This document shows, in pieces, positions 52,453 to 63,605 of a stretch of 64,000 nucleotides of DNA. Made by a program: the position numbers and the translations under genes. Location: the NCBI RefSeq assembly GCF_019083805.1, contig NZ_JAHRDV010000004.1, forward strand, positions 124,001 to 188,000, read 5' to 3'. Source of the stretch: Acetobacter estunensis (lineage in GTDB: Bacteria; Pseudomonadota; Alphaproteobacteria; Acetobacterales; Acetobacteraceae). How positions within the stretch are numbered: position 1 is the stretch's first letter; the number at the start of each line of letters is the position of its first letter. The notes beneath the pieces are model-generated. The model was not told where the DNA came from. It saw only the letters and a program-made list of their open reading frames with translations, and ran no database searches.

Positions 52453-52875
52453 TCAGGCAGCGCGACGAGCTGCCCGGGTCTCGGAAGACGCTTTCTTCGC
52501 ACCGCTCTCACCCATGATGGAACGGATCTCACGCAGATAGGCAGCACCCTTCAGCGTGCGCTGCACCAGCACCGAGCGACGGTCCAGCGGGTCCACCTTG
52601 CGGCGTGCCAGATCCAGTTCACCGAGACGATCGAGCGCGCGGGTGATGGCGGGCTTGGACACATTCAATTCAGAGGCCAGACCACGCACGGTGTGCCCCT
52701 CTTCCTGCAAATAGCAGGTCAAGAACACTGCGAGCTGACGCGCGGAAAGATCCGGTCCATCGCGCCGCACGAGAGACACCATCGTCTCGCGCAGCGTATT
52801 GACCAACTGGTCTGCTACATCGGTGTTCTTCACTGCCGAGGCCTTGGCGGCCTTGAGCGTTCTGGTCTGTGCCAT
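52453..52875 (-). CDS. MarR-family transcriptional regulator
   Basis: 140 residues. Winged helix core: ARQLAVFLTCYLQEEGHTVR, LASELNVSKPAITRALDRLG and RRKVDPLDRRSVLVQ (wing). A lysine/alanine-rich N-terminus and an arginine-rich C-terminus flank it. Alone in its transcription unit. Ligand and targets unknown. Confidence 0.87.
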   Translation of the reverse strand: MAQTRTLKAAKASAVKNTDVADQLVNTLRETMVSLVRRDGPDLSARQLAVFLTCYLQEEGHTVRGLASELNVSKPAITRALDRLGELDLARRKVDPLDRRSVLVQRTLKGAAYLREIRSIMGESGAKKASSETRAARRAA

Positions 52876-53032
52876 CGTTGCGATTCCCCGCTTGCCCTAA
52901 AGCAGGGCACGCAATGTGCCCTGCCGCCGGATTACGCCGGCTCTTCGAATTTCGCTTGCCGGGACATATAACCTGTCCTTGGCCGATTTAAACCCGAAAC
53001 AATCCAATAGTTGCGGTGAGGAATCGTTATTC

Positions 53033-54448
53033 TCACGAATTTAATAAACTGTTCACGCCCACGAGGCGCCCCAAAGAGGCGAGAACGGCCCGCAAGCCAA
53101 GGATTTCCCCACCTTCCGGCCGTCCGGGCCGTGTCGCGTCGTTCCAAGCGTAGCTGTCGATATGCACCCAACGCACGTCAGGCTCAACAAAACGATCAAG
53201 AAACAATGCCGCCGTTACTGCCCCTGCAAACGGTTTAGATGACACATTATTCATGTCGGCCACTGAACTCTTCAGCCATTCTCGGTATCCATCCCATAAT
53301 GGCAGACGCCACAGGGGGTCGGAGACTTGCATTCCAGCCGCAAGAAGGGTTTCCGCCACCCCGTCGTCACGACTGAAGATCACCGGAATATCCGGCCCCA
53401 GCGCCACGCGGGCCGCCCCCGTAAGAGTGGCGACATCCAGCAGAAGCGCCGGCTTTGCCTCGCTGGCCTCAGTCAGAAGATCGGCCAGCACCAGACGGCC
53501 TTCCGCGTCCGTGTTGCCGATCTCCACGGTCAGCCCGTTGCGGGCCGTCACCACATCCAGCGGTCGCATGGCGCATCCCGAAACCGCGTTTTCCACACAG
53601 CCAAGTCGCAATTCCAACCGCACGGGCAGATCCTGCACCATGATCTGCCGGGCCAATGCCAGTGCGGTCGCAGCGCCGCCCATGTCCTTCTTCATCCGCA
53701 ACATGCCAGAGGCGGGTTTGATGTCGTAGCCACCGGAATCGAAGCACACGCCCTTACCCACAAGCGACAGCAGCGGTGCATTAACGGGTGCTTTCGAACC
53801 CGCCCATGACGCCACCACAACGCGCGGTCCACGATCCGACCCGCGCCCCACGGTGGCCACCAGAGGATATTCCGCCTCCAGCGTCTTGCCCTTGACGACC
53901 CGTATCTTCGCGCCGAACGGATCGAGCGCCTTCACCGCCGCCTGCGCCAACTCCGAGGGGCCGAGCAGGTTGGCGGGCATATTGATAAGATCGCGCCCCA
54001 GCCAGATGGACTGGGCCAGTTCCAGCGTGGCCGCATTTGCCTTGGGTTCATGCAAACGCGCCAGCTCCGCCGGCGCCTTGCCAAGAGTGTAGCGGTAAGC
54101 CCCCAAGGCAAAACCAAGCACCGCGTCCGTCCGTTTCACATCCTTGGGCAGTTCCAACCGCCACAGCCCCGCCGGCAGCGCGCGAGGCAGTCCACCGAAG
54201 ACGAACGGATCGACCCGCTTCGCTTCGGGCACCCCCAGCAGTCCGACCACAGCACCCGACGCATCGGGCACCAGCGCCAGTTCACCCGGCTTTGCCGTAA
54301 AGCCGGTGCGCCGTGCGAACGCCGCACCGGCTTTGCCGATCAGCGCCACGAGGGTCGCATCATCCGTTGCCCGTACGCCGTGCACCACCCCAACCGTTCC
54401 CTTCACGCGCCCTGTCGTGACGATGCAGTCCAGTCCCTTGCGTGCCAT
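53033..54448 (-). CDS. M17 leucyl aminopeptidase-family protein
   Basis: 471 residues from MARKGLDCIVTTGRVKG at 54448. The metalloprotease core shows GKGVCFDSGGYDIKP (metal Lys/Asp), MKKDMGGAA and the signature NTDAEGRLVLADLL; a helix DMNNVSSKPFAGAVTAALFL follows. Catalyses removal of N-terminal amino acids. Divergent from the helicase gene. Confidence 0.93.
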   Translation of the reverse strand: MARKGLDCIVTTGRVKGTVGVVHGVRATDDATLVALIGKAGAAFARRTGFTAKPGELALVPDASGAVVGLLGVPEAKRVDPFVFGGLPRALPAGLWRLELPKDVKRTDAVLGFALGAYRYTLGKAPAELARLHEPKANAATLELAQSIWLGRDLINMPANLLGPSELAQAAVKALDPFGAKIRVVKGKTLEAEYPLVATVGRGSDRGPRVVVASWAGSKAPVNAPLLSLVGKGVCFDSGGYDIKPASGMLRMKKDMGGAATALALARQIMVQDLPVRLELRLGCVENAVSGCAMRPLDVVTARNGLTVEIGNTDAEGRLVLADLLTEASEAKPALLLDVATLTGAARVALGPDIPVIFSRDDGVAETLLAAGMQVSDPLWRLPLWDGYREWLKSSVADMNNVSSKPFAGAVTAALFLDRFVEPDVRWVHIDSYAWNDATRPGRPEGGEILGLRAVLASLGRLVGVNSLLNS

Positions 54449-54576
54449 GTGCGTCTCTCCTGCGCGTGAGCATGTCGTATAAAAACAAGGCTGCGTCCGA
54501 ACCCGCACGGATGCAATGCCATGACAAGGCCAACAGAGCCTTGCATTTGGCATGGAACCGTCCGACCATCATTGTC

Positions 54577-57153
54577 ATGATAGGGTTCTCTGCCCGCCCG
54601 CCTCCGGCTCGCCTGCCTGCGGACGCCGATGTGTCCTTCGTCATGCCCCGGCACGACGCAGACCATCATCTTCACGCCATTCTCGGCCCCACCAACACCG
54701 GCAAGACGCATTTCGCACTCGAACGGATGCTGGCCCATCCCTCCGGCATCATCGGCTTTCCCCTGCGCCTGCTTGCGCGTGAAAACTACGAGCGCATGGT
54801 TGCCCTCAAGGGGGCTTCGCGCGTGGCGCTCATCACTGGCGAGGAAAAGATCGTCCCGCCCGACGCGCAATGGTTTTCCTGCACGGTCGAGGCCATGCCC
54901 GTGGACCGCTCCGTCGCATTTCTCGCCGTGGATGAAATCCAGCTCTGCGCGGATCCGGAGCGTGGACATATCTTCACCACCCGCCTGCTGCACGCCCGAG
55001 GCCGCGAAGAGACCCTGTTCCTTGGCGCGGAGACCATAGCCCCCCTGCTGCGCCGCCTCCTGCCGGGCATCACCATCGACACACGCCCGCGTCTGTCCGC
55101 CCTCACCTGCACAGGGGCGATGCGGCTGGACAAACTTCCCGCGCGTTCGGCCATTGTCGCGTTCTCCGCCGCCGAGTTGTACGCCATCGCCGAACTGATC
55201 CGCACCCGCCGGGGTGGCTGTGCGGTGGTCATGGGACAGATGTCGCCCCGCACGCGCAACGCACAGGTGGCGCTCTATCAGAACCGCGAGGTGGATTATC
55301 TCGTGGCGACGGACGCCATCGGCATGGGCCTGAACATGGACATCGCCCATGTCGCCTTCGCGGGCCTGTCCAAGTTCGACGGCCGGCGTCGCCGCCATCT
55401 CACCGCAGCGGAGATCGCACAGATTGCCGGACGCGCTGGACGGGGCGCGCGTGACGGCACCTTCGGCACCACAGGACGATGTCCTCCCATCGAAGAGCCC
55501 ATCATCGAAGCGGTCGAGACCCATCAGTTCGATCCGCTCGAACGCCTGATCTGGCGCAATGACGCGCTGGATTTCTCATCCCCCCACGCACTCCTTGCCA
55601 GTCTTTCCCGTCCGCCGCCTCTGCGCGGGCTTCAGGCGAGCGAACCCACCAGCGATGCCCTCATTCTTGGGGCTTTGGTGCTCGACCCCCACACGCTCGC
55701 TGCGGCTTCCACCCGTTCCCGCACAAAACTGCTGTGGGAGACGTGCCAGATCCCCGATTTCCGCAAGCTCGGAGAGCGCAGCCACGCTCAGCTCTGCGCC
55801 CGCGTGTTCCATCTGCTCATCGAGCAACGCCGCCTGCCACCAGCATGGCTCAAGGAACAGCTCGACCGCCTCGACCGCGTGGATGGCGATGTGGACACGC
55901 TGATGCAACGTCTTGCCGGCATCCGCATCTGGTCCTACATCGCCAACCGGGACCAGTGGATCGCCAACGCGCCGATGTGGCAGGACCGCACACGCGCCGT
56001 GGAGGACAAGGTTTCGGACGCGCTGCACGAGCGTCTGACCGCACGCTTCGTGGACCGTCGTTCGGCTCACCTGATTCGCCTGCTGGAAAACGAAGCGCAC
56101 GCGCCCCTGCTCTCCGCCGTAAAGACGGATGGCGAGGTGATCGTGGAAGGCCACCCCGTTGGCCGCATGGAAGGCTTCCGGCTCCATCTCGACCCAAGTC
56201 TGCCTCCTTCCGATCGCACCACACTCGCCCGGGCGGCGCGACGTGCCCTGCGCACCGAGATCCCGCGCCGCGTACAAGCCTGTCACGATGCTCCCGACAC
56301 GGCGTTCAGACTGAATGAGGGCACCGGCGACATCAGTTGGGACAATGTGATGATCGGGAGGTTGCGCTCCGGACAGGAGGTGCTGCGCCCCACCGTTGTG
56401 CCCTGTGGTGATGATCTGCTGACCCCACGCCAGCGCGACACGATCCGCTCCCGACTTGAGCGCTTCATGGCCCATCTCATCGCGCGTGAACTGGCTCCTC
56501 TTTTCCGCATTCAGGCAGCAGCGGCGAACATCCCCGAAGCGCGGGGCGCCCTGCACGAAATGATGGAAGGCGGCGGACAGGCGAGCGCCCGTTTCCCCAT
56601 AACGGGACGGCACCCGCTCCGCCGACTGGGCGTGCGCGCCTGCCTTGGACAGCTTTACCTTCCAGCCCTGCTCAAACCCCGCCCCCTGCGTCTACGCGCC
56701 CTGCTGCTGGGCGTGCTGGCTGGCGAAAACGTCCCGGAACTCCCTCCAGCCGCTGCCGTATCCGTGATCGCGCGGGATTTCCCTTCTCCGTTGCTGGAAC
56801 GTCTTGGTTGGCCGATATGCGGTGGTGTGCGCCTGCGGATCGACATGGCGGATCGACTGACCCATGATCTTGCCCAACGCGCCCAACGTCATGATGTGGC
56901 GCTACGTGCCGATTTCGCGCCATGGCTTGGCGTCTGCACTGCTGACGTGCCGCCCATTCTCAAGGCGCTGGGATTGCATCTCTCGACACCCCGACCATTA
57001 TCCAAAGATATGGTGGGACCGCTGCCGGTGTGGATGCTGACCCGCGCTCGTCCTCGCCGTCCCCGGCACCGCGCCCATCCGGTGGTGCCAGCGCGCCTGA
57101 AAGACAGTCCATTCTTTGTTCTAGCCCCCCTGCTGGCGCGCCAATCCGCCTGA
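54577..57153 (+). CDS. Suv3-like DEAD/H-box RNA helicase
   Basis: 858 residues from the ATG at 54577; an ATG 22 codons later (MPRHDADHH) is also possible. Walker A is [15 protein letters not shown], Walker B is the DEIQ in [14 protein letters not shown], and motif VI is [14 protein letters not shown]. Alphaproteobacterial relatives resemble mitochondrial SUV3, which works in RNA turnover. The C-terminal third is arginine/leucine-rich and divergent. fdxA follows in the same direction. Confidence 0.85.
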   Translation: MIGFSARPPPARLPADADVSFVMPRHDADHHLHAILGPTNTGKTHFALERMLAHPSGIIGFPLRLLARENYERMVALKGASRVALITGEEKIVPPDAQWFSCTVEAMPVDRSVAFLAVDEIQLCADPERGHIFTTRLLHARGREETLFLGAETIAPLLRRLLPGITIDTRPRLSALTCTGAMRLDKLPARSAIVAFSAAELYAIAELIRTRRGGCAVVMGQMSPRTRNAQVALYQNREVDYLVATDAIGMGLNMDIAHVAFAGLSKFDGRRRRHLTAAEIAQIAGRAGRGARDGTFGTTGRCPPIEEPIIEAVETHQFDPLERLIWRNDALDFSSPHALLASLSRPPPLRGLQASEPTSDALILGALVLDPHTLAAASTRSRTKLLWETCQIPDFRKLGERSHAQLCARVFHLLIEQRRLPPAWLKEQLDRLDRVDGDVDTLMQRLAGIRIWSYIANRDQWIANAPMWQDRTRAVEDKVSDALHERLTARFVDRRSAHLIRLLENEAHAPLLSAVKTDGEVIVEGHPVGRMEGFRLHLDPSLPPSDRTTLARAARRALRTEIPRRVQACHDAPDTAFRLNEGTGDISWDNVMIGRLRSGQEVLRPTVVPCGDDLLTPRQRDTIRSRLERFMAHLIARELAPLFRIQAAAANIPEARGALHEMMEGGGQASARFPITGRHPLRRLGVRACLGQLYLPALLKPRPLRLRALLLGVLAGENVPELPPAAAVSVIARDFPSPLLERLGWPICGGVRLRIDMADRLTHDLAQRAQRHDVALRADFAPWLGVCTADVPPILKALGLHLSTPRPLSKDMVGPLPVWMLTRARPRRPRHRAHPVVPARLKDSPFFVLAPLLARQSA

Positions 57154-57334
57154 CAACGCGCGACACAGACCGGCATTTGAGGATTGCGACTCTCCTGTCC
57201 TCAACATGGCCTTGCGTCTGCCTGCAAACCGCCCCATACGTGCCCCCACATCAAGCGTGAGGAAGAGTCCAAGGAGACAACCTGCGCCCACCCGGCTCTG
57301 GCATCATGTCGAGCCCACAGTATCGGAGATGACG

Positions 57335-57667
57335 ATGGCCTACGTGGTCACTGAAAACTGCATTCGCTGCAAGTTCATGGATTGCGTGGAAGTCTGCCCG
57401 GTGGACTGCTTCTACGCTGGCGAGAATTTCCTCGTCATCAGCCCTGACGAATGCATCGACTGCGGTGTGTGTGAGCCGGAATGCCCGGCGGAAGCGATCT
57501 TCCCGGACAGTGATGACCGTTCCACGGCCTGGGCTGAGATCAACGCCAAATATGCGACATCATGGCCCAACATTACCCGCAAGGGAACGCCCCCGGCGGA
57601 TGCCGAGGAGTGGAAAGACAAGCCGGGCAAAGCGGCAATGCTGTCTCCCGAGCCTCAGAAAGACTGA
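57335..57667 (+). CDS. fdxA: 7Fe ferredoxin FdxA
   Basis: 110 residues from [12 protein letters not shown] at 57335 (GGAG six nt upstream; an ATG two codons earlier is possible). Cys pattern [18 protein letters not shown] and [13 protein letters not shown] supports one 3Fe-4S and one 4Fe-4S cluster. The C-terminal tail is longer than the minimal ferredoxin, as in the FdxA group. In related genomes an S4-domain gene often lies between the helicase and fdxA, and carD after it; neither is here. Confidence 0.93.
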   Translation: MAYVVTENCIRCKFMDCVEVCPVDCFYAGENFLVISPDECIDCGVCEPECPAEAIFPDSDDRSTAWAEINAKYATSWPNITRKGTPPADAEEWKDKPGKAAMLSPEPQKD

Positions 57668-57741
57668 TTGCACAGCGTCCGGTTCCTGAGATCGGACACT
57701 TTCCGTCGGCTCTCTGCATAGAGGCCGACAGAACGACAAAG

Positions 57742-57783
57742 GACGGAGGGACCGCTGGCAACAGTCGGTCTTCCGTCTTTTTT
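57742..57783 (+). terminator. intrinsic terminator after fdxA
   Basis: Imperfect stem GACGGAGGGACCG / CGGTCTTCCGTC followed by TTTTTTT (57777-57783), 74 nt after the fdxA stop. Confidence 0.8.
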
Positions 57784-57888
57784 GTTGCCGAGTCATGGAG
57801 CCGACTGTCCGGCTCGGCTAGCCATTTCTGACCGCCGCCCGTTCCAAAAGAGACACCTGTCCTTAACGGTACACATCTCACAAACGAA

Positions 57889-57920
57889 AAAGCCCCTTGC
57901 CGTTTCCGACAAGGGGCTTT
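57889..57920 (-). terminator. intrinsic terminator of the cyo operon
   Basis: Stem AAAGCCCCTTG / CAAGGGGCTTT with a short loop. On the minus strand the stem is followed by TTTTTCG, 55 nt after the cyoD stop. The 57668-57975 gap between fdxA and cyoD holds only this and the fdxA terminator. Confidence 0.88.
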
Positions 57921-57975
57921 CCGCGATCATCGCACTAACTGAAACCGCCTGAGCAGCTTCAGCCCACGCAGGATG

Positions 57976-58308
57976 TCAGCGAGACATCATGTGTTCGGCG
58001 GTGTTCGTCATGATGAAGATCGTGCCGATAAAGAAGATCGCCACGAACATCAGCGTGAAGAGGAACACGTTATTGTTCCACTTGTTCTCGGACGACGTGT
58101 TCATGTGCAGGAAGAAGATCAGGTGGACAACCACCTGAACCGCAGCCAGCACCGAGATGGCCGTCAGCGTGCCGGAAGGCGACATGCTGTGACCCATCAC
58201 GATCATGAACGACGCGACAGTCAGAACAACGGCAAGAATGAACCCGATAACGTACGAGCTCACACTGCCATGGCTTGAGCCCTCATGGGCGGAATGGTCA
58301 GTACTCAT
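57976..58308 (-). CDS. cyoD: cytochrome o ubiquinol oxidase subunit IV
   Basis: 110 residues from MSTDHSAHEGSSHG at 58308, three membrane helices. The histidine in VVVHLIFFLHMNTSSE is conserved in the family. Its start overlaps the cyoC stop (TGATG). Confidence 0.95.
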   Translation of the reverse strand: MSTDHSAHEGSSHGSVSSYVIGFILAVVLTVASFMIVMGHSMSPSGTLTAISVLAAVQVVVHLIFFLHMNTSSENKWNNNVFLFTLMFVAIFFIGTIFIMTNTAEHMMSR

Positions 58309-58913
58309 CAGATCATGCTCGCCAGATAGACATAGGTGAACACGCAGATCCACACGATGTCGAGGAAGTGCCAGAACAGGCTCAACATGGTGAGCTTGTT
58401 CATCATGCGCTCGGAAATCGCGGAAACGCCCGAGAGCTGCACGATCAGCGTGATGATCCACACCAGACCACACGAAACGTGCAGACCATGGGTCGAAACC
58501 AGCGTGAAGAATGCCGAGAGGAACGCGCTCCGATCCGGACCAGCTCCCTCTGCAATCATACCGGCGAATTCACGGACTTCGAGGAACACGAACCCAAGGC
58601 CAAGCAAGAACGTGATGCCCAGCCACATCTGGACCGATTTGATCTGACCCTTATGGGCCGCGATCATACCGAAACCATAGGTGATGCTCGAGATCAGGAG
58701 GAGCGCTGTTTCCAGCGCCAGCCCCGAAATCTCGAACAGTTCCTTGCCCGTGGGCCCTCCATTGAACTGGTCATGGAGGACTGCGAAGACGGCGAACAGC
58801 GATCCGAAGATGATGCAGTCCGTCATCAGGTAGACCCAGAACCCGAACACCGTCGGAAGTTCGTGGTGTTCGTGCTCCGCGTGCGCGTCGTTAAGAGTTG
58901 TGTCTTGCGCCAT
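58308..58913 (-). CDS. cyoC: cytochrome o ubiquinol oxidase subunit III
   Basis: 201 residues, five helices. The start [18 protein letters not shown] at 58913 overlaps the cyoB TAA (TAATG). FGFWVYLMTDCIIFGSLFAV and the ending with HFLDIVWICVFTYVYL match the subunit III family. Confidence 0.95.
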   Translation of the reverse strand: MAQDTTLNDAHAEHEHHELPTVFGFWVYLMTDCIIFGSLFAVFAVLHDQFNGGPTGKELFEISGLALETALLLISSITYGFGMIAAHKGQIKSVQMWLGITFLLGLGFVFLEVREFAGMIAEGAGPDRSAFLSAFFTLVSTHGLHVSCGLVWIITLIVQLSGVSAISERMMNKLTMLSLFWHFLDIVWICVFTYVYLASMI

Positions 58914-60904
58914 TACTCAGCCGCCTGTGCCATGAGTTTGCGGGTGTGCTCGTTCTCGATACGGGCAACCTCCTCGGCGGGGATGTAGTAATCCACATCC
59001 TGGTTCGCACTGCGTGCAATCACCGTTGCGAAGATGCCCACAAGCGCGATGACCGCAAGCCACCAGATATACCAGACAGCTGCGAAACCAAGCACAAGGC
59101 TGAGAACGCCAACGGCAACACCGGCGACCGTGTTCTTCGGCATGTGGATCGGCTGATAAGGCCCACCCGCATGACGTGTGTCGATGCCGTTCTCCTTGTC
59201 GTGCCAGTACGCATCGAGCTCATGCACATGCGGCACGATCGCGAAGTTGTACGGCGGCGGCGGGGAGGACGTTGACCACTCGAGCGAACGACCATTCCAC
59301 GGATCACCCGTGAGATCACGGTTTTCAACCAGATTACGGTCACGAACCGAGACATAGAGCTGCGTCAGCTGGCAAACGATACCGAACAGGATCAGCACCG
59401 CACCGACTTCGGCAACCAGAAGCCACGGATACCATTCCGGATTGTCGTAGTGGTTCAGACGACGGGTCATGCCCTCGAAACCGAGAACATAGAGCGGCAT
59501 GAAGGCCACGTAGAAGCCGACAAACCAGAACCAGAACGCCCGCTTGCCCCATGTTTCGTTCAGCTTGAAGCCGAACACCTTGGGGAACCAGAAGTTCATG
59601 CCACAGATATAGCCGAAATACACACCGCCGATGATGACGTTGTGGAAGTGGGCAATCAGGAAGAGGCTGTTGTGAAGAACGAAGTCAGCGGCCGGAATAG
59701 CCATCATCACACCGGTCATACCACCGATCGTGAAGGTAACCATGAAGCCAACGGCCCAGTACATGGTGGCGTGAAACTGCACGCGGCCCTTGTACATCGT
59801 GAACAGCCAGTTGAAAAGCTTAACGCCGGTCGGGATGGAGATGATCATCGTCATGATGCCGAAGAAGGCATTGACGTCAGCACCCGCACCCATGGTGAAG
59901 AAGTGATGCACCCACACGACGAACGACAGCACCATGATGGCGCAGGTCGCATAGACCATCGTCGCGTAACCGAACAGCGGCTTGCCCGAGAAAGCAGGAA
60001 CCACTTCCGAGAACACACCGAACGCCGGAATGATGAGAATGTAGACTTCCGGATGACCCCACGCCCAGATCAGGTTGAGGTACAGCATCTGGTTGCCGCC
60101 ACCATCATTGGTGAAGAAGTGCATGCCGAAGTAACGGTCAAGACCCAGTAGGGCGACAGCTACCGTCAGGACCGGGAACGAGACCATGATCAGCACGGAC
60201 GAGCACAGGGCCGTCCAGGTGAACACGGGCATCTTCATCCAGGTCATGCCGGGCGCACGCATCTTCACGATGGTGACGAAGAAGTTCACACCCGTAAGCA
60301 GCGTGCCGACACCTGAAATCTGGATGGCCCAGATATAGTAGTCGACGCCGACGCCGGGGCTGAACTGCATCTCGGACAGAGGCGGATACGCCAGCCAGCC
60401 GCACTGCGAGAACTCACCGATGAACAGGGAGATGTTCACCAGAATGAACGCAACGGCCGTCATCCAGAAGCTCAGGTTGTTCAGGAACGGGAAGGCCACG
60501 TCACGCGCACCGATCTGAAGCGGCACGATGAAGTTGAACAGTCCGGTCATGAACGCCATGGCCAGGAAGAAGATCATGATCGTTCCGTGAGCGGAGAAGA
60601 TCTGATCGTAGTGATGGGGCGGCAGATAGCCGGGATTCCCCGCGTACGCCAGCGCAAGCTGGGAACGCATCATGATGGCGTCCGCGAAACCGCGGAACAG
60701 GGCCACGAGCGCCAGCACGATGTACATCACCGCAAGACGCTTGTGGTCAACGCTGGTGAGCCACTCTTTCCAGAGGTAGCCCCATTTTCCGTAATACGTG
60801 ATCAGGCCGAGAACGGCGATGCCCACGATCGCGACACCCATGAACGTGCCGACTAGGATCGGCACATCCAGCGGGATATCCGCGAATGATAATCTCCCTA
60901 GCAT
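58913..60904 (-). CDS. cyoB: cytochrome o ubiquinol oxidase subunit I
   Basis: 663 residues with the full heme-copper set: [14 protein letters not shown] (CuB His and cross-linked Tyr), [11 protein letters not shown] (CuB pair), and [13 protein letters not shown] (high- and low-spin heme histidines). Reduces oxygen with electrons from ubiquinol and pumps protons. Contrast with the gene at 27614-28885, which lacks these residues. It starts 7 nt after cyoA. Confidence 0.97.
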   Translation of the reverse strand: MLGRLSFADIPLDVPILVGTFMGVAIVGIAVLGLITYYGKWGYLWKEWLTSVDHKRLAVMYIVLALVALFRGFADAIMMRSQLALAYAGNPGYLPPHHYDQIFSAHGTIMIFFLAMAFMTGLFNFIVPLQIGARDVAFPFLNNLSFWMTAVAFILVNISLFIGEFSQCGWLAYPPLSEMQFSPGVGVDYYIWAIQISGVGTLLTGVNFFVTIVKMRAPGMTWMKMPVFTWTALCSSVLIMVSFPVLTVAVALLGLDRYFGMHFFTNDGGGNQMLYLNLIWAWGHPEVYILIIPAFGVFSEVVPAFSGKPLFGYATMVYATCAIMVLSFVVWVHHFFTMGAGADVNAFFGIMTMIISIPTGVKLFNWLFTMYKGRVQFHATMYWAVGFMVTFTIGGMTGVMMAIPAADFVLHNSLFLIAHFHNVIIGGVYFGYICGMNFWFPKVFGFKLNETWGKRAFWFWFVGFYVAFMPLYVLGFEGMTRRLNHYDNPEWYPWLLVAEVGAVLILFGIVCQLTQLYVSVRDRNLVENRDLTGDPWNGRSLEWSTSSPPPPYNFAIVPHVHELDAYWHDKENGIDTRHAGGPYQPIHMPKNTVAGVAVGVLSLVLGFAAVWYIWWLAVIALVGIFATVIARSANQDVDYYIPAEEVARIENEHTRKLMAQAAE

Positions 60905-60911
60905 TTGGATC

Positions 60912-61835
60912 CTACTCCTTCATGTTCATGTCGGACATCGCGGACTGGACGTGAATCATCTTGCCCGTGCTCTTGTCCATGACCATGCCGTTATTGTACT
61001 TCGCCACGATCTCGTCGAAGAGGTTCGGCTCGACGTGAGAGAAGTAACGAACCGGCTCAGCTTCGCTCGGCGCAGCCAGCTTGGCGTAAGTCGGATTGTC
61101 GAGCTGATCGGACGAAGCCCGCACCTTCTCGACCCATGCAGCATACTGATCCTGCGGCATGGCCAGCGTGCGGAACTTCATGTCAGAGAAGCCGCGGCCG
61201 CTGTAGTTCGCAGATTCACCCAAATAGTCGCCCGCTTCGGTCGCCATCAGATGGAGCTGCGTCTGCATGCCCGCCATCGCATAGATCATGGAACCGAGCT
61301 GCGGAATGAAGAAGGAATTCATCACCGCATCGGATGTGATCACGAAATGGACCGGCGTGTTCACCGGAATGGCAAGCTGGTTGACCGTGGCGATACCCTC
61401 GGTCGGATAGATGAACAGCCACTTCCAGTCCAGCGCCACAACCTCGACGTCCAGCGGCTTGGTGTTCGCCTCTGCGTCAAGCGGACGATACGGATCCAGC
61501 GAGTGGCAGGTCTGGTAAGTGATGATCGCCAGGAAAATGATGATCAGCGTGGGAACGCCCCAGATCATCACTTCGACTTTGTTGGAATGACTCCACTTCG
61601 GCAGATACTCGGCCGACGTATTGGAGGCCCGATACTTCCAAGCGAAGACGCATACCATGATGATTGTCGGGACAACCACAATGAGCATGGCGATCACCGA
61701 CTCGACGATCAGGAATTTGAGCTGGTCTCCCACCGGCCCCTTAGGGTTCAGGATGTCCCACTCACATCCCGCCAGTGGAAGCACCGAAGCAAGACCAGCC
61801 AATCTGGCTGCTCCCTTCAGGTACTTGTTTCTCAT
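60912..61835 (-). CDS. cyoA: cytochrome o ubiquinol oxidase subunit II
   Basis: 307 residues from [15 protein letters not shown] at 61835 (GAGGG seven nt upstream). Lipobox LAGC with Cys24 gives a lipid-anchored N-terminus, then two helices and a cupredoxin domain ([14 protein letters not shown]) that lacks the CuA cysteines, as expected for a quinol oxidase. First gene of cyoABCD. Confidence 0.96.
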   Translation of the reverse strand: MRNKYLKGAARLAGLASVLPLAGCEWDILNPKGPVGDQLKFLIVESVIAMLIVVVPTIIMVCVFAWKYRASNTSAEYLPKWSHSNKVEVMIWGVPTLIIIFLAIITYQTCHSLDPYRPLDAEANTKPLDVEVVALDWKWLFIYPTEGIATVNQLAIPVNTPVHFVITSDAVMNSFFIPQLGSMIYAMAGMQTQLHLMATEAGDYLGESANYSGRGFSDMKFRTLAMPQDQYAAWVEKVRASSDQLDNPTYAKLAAPSEAEPVRYFSHVEPNLFDEIVAKYNNGMVMDKSTGKMIHVQSAMSDMNMKE

Positions 61836-62251
61836 CGTACGTCCCTCGATTCTGACATACTCGTTCAAGCCTCGACATTAGGCCCGCGCTTCACAGCTCA
61901 ATGACAGCCACCAACCGCTGACGGTCTGCGGGCCACGCTGCATTACGACAAATCAATAATCCCACAAGCCTGTTACCACAATGCACGAAACACCTTCGGT
62001 ATGGGCGATCTTCCCTATCAGACCGTCAAAAACCGCCCTCACCACACCTCACGTAATGTTTCAGTTAATTTCAATACTCACAGGCCTTTTCAATTTCGGC
62101 GCGTGGATGCGGCTTTTCGAAAAGCCCCACCTCACGCTTCCGACACCGCACTCCCTCTCAATTCCTCATGCCCATATTTTTCGACACAGCCATGCGTCCG
62201 GTGCCTTCTTACGTTCATTGCCTCTTTACGAAGCATCCGACTCCCACAAAC
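61836..62251. promoter_or_regulatory. cyoA upstream region with a 16-bp palindrome
   Basis: No gene is supported in this stretch. It must hold the cyo promoter. A perfect 16-bp palindrome GGCTTTTCGAAAAGCC lies at 62111-62126, about 275 bp before cyoA. No strong -35/-10 pair stands out. The palindrome could be an operator or a hairpin. Confidence 0.4.
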
Positions 62252-62285
62252 AAAAAAACCCGCCTCTCGTGAGAGAGACGGGTTT
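62252..62285 (-). terminator. intrinsic terminator after the BI-1 gene
   Basis: Stem AAACCCG / CGGGTTT extended by CTCTC / GAGAG-like pairing; six to seven Ts follow on the minus strand. It is 47 nt after the BI-1 family stop. Confidence 0.85.
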
Positions 62286-62332
62286 TTCGACATCCAAACG
62301 GCGCTTCCGCCCTTCGGCACAAGGCCGAAGCC

Positions 62333-63091
62333 TTACTGATTGTTGTTACGCGTACCCATGAACTGCAGCATGAACTGAAAGAGGTTGATGAAGTTCAGAT
62401 ACAGGCCGAGTGCATCGTAAACCGCGCGCTTAGCGGCACCTTCCGGACCTTCATACATCGCGAACTGCGGATAGGTGGCCTTGATACGCTGGGTATCGAA
62501 AGCGGTAAGTCCGATGAACAGGAACACACCCACTACGCTGTAGATGAAGTAAACCGCCGGACTGGCAAGGAACATGTTCACCAGTCCCGCGATGACCAGA
62601 CCGAACAGGCCCATCATCAGAAAGGACTGGAATCGCATCAGATTCGCGCCGGTCGTGTAGCCCCAGAGGGAGGTGGCTCCGAATGTGATGGCCGTTACCA
62701 GAAACACCCGCGCCACGGACACGCCCGTATAAAGCAGGAGAATGCTCGACAGGCTGGCCCCCATCACGCCGCAGAACGCCCAGAAGAGCCCCTGCACCGC
62801 AGGCCGGGAAAGGCGATTCACGCCAAAAGACATCACCATGACAAAGCCAAGTGGCGCGATCATCGCCAGCCAGCCGAGGCCGGTAGGTGCCACGTTGTAG
62901 CCCTGCACATGGAAGAAAGCATCCCGCACCGACGTGTTCGCGATGAGGTACGCTACGAGCGCCGTCAGCAGCAGCCCCGACGCCATCCAGTTGTAGACCC
63001 GGAGCATGTAGGCACGCATGCCTGCATCAATGGCCGACGACTGGGCTCCGGTGGCAAACGGCGACGACTGAAAGTCGCGACTGAATGACAT
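62333..63091 (-). CDS. Bax inhibitor-1/YccA-family membrane protein
   Basis: 252 residues, seven membrane helices. MRAYMLRVYNWMASGLLLTA, FLVTAITFGATSLWGY and the C-terminal ALGLYLNFINLFQFMLQFMG are family blocks. Members act as calcium leak or protease-modulating membrane proteins in bacteria; the exact role here is not known. Confidence 0.92.
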   Translation of the reverse strand: MSFSRDFQSSPFATGAQSSAIDAGMRAYMLRVYNWMASGLLLTALVAYLIANTSVRDAFFHVQGYNVAPTGLGWLAMIAPLGFVMVMSFGVNRLSRPAVQGLFWAFCGVMGASLSSILLLYTGVSVARVFLVTAITFGATSLWGYTTGANLMRFQSFLMMGLFGLVIAGLVNMFLASPAVYFIYSVVGVFLFIGLTAFDTQRIKATYPQFAMYEGPEGAAKRAVYDALGLYLNFINLFQFMLQFMGTRNNNQ

Positions 63092-63605
63092 GTATTGCTC
63101 CCTGCTAGATCACCAGAGGTCTCAACTGCGGTCTGGTAGGTACCATATGGAAACGTACCACGACGGCTTCAACCATCCGTATCATTTTAGACTCCAATAC
63201 ACGGCCCACAGCCCGACCGCCAGTTAAAGAGGAGTCATTCATCCGACACCCTCACAGCCGGTCCCTAAGTGCTCACATACAATCACCTTTTCGTGACATC
63301 CGTTTCCAAAACCCTGACCGCGACCTTTTCCCTGCCCGACGACTGACCCACGCCATCGTTCCCCGCCGCTTCGTCTGAATCCGCGATACACCTTGGATGA
63401 AACGGGTCGGTTCATCTTTGCGACACCCCTTCGGAACGCCGGAACAGCATAATTCGCAGGTTTCCGCCCCTCATTTGATGCATGGGCGCTTCCACATGAC
63501 ACGATTGACATCATTGGGTCATGCGGGCTGTCTGGCTCACAATGGTAATTCCGCATTGATTTGCCGACTGAAGCCGCAATCAGTGACTTGTCGAGGACAG
63601 ACGAT
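63092..63605. promoter_or_regulatory. long non-coding region upstream of adhA
   Basis: About 514 bp without a supported gene between the divergent BI-1 gene and adhA. A TTGACA at 63505-63510 is the best -35 candidate but the bases 17 nt later (CTGTCT) are a poor -10. A GAGGAC ribosome site precedes the adhA start. Otherwise nothing recognised. Confidence 0.4.
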
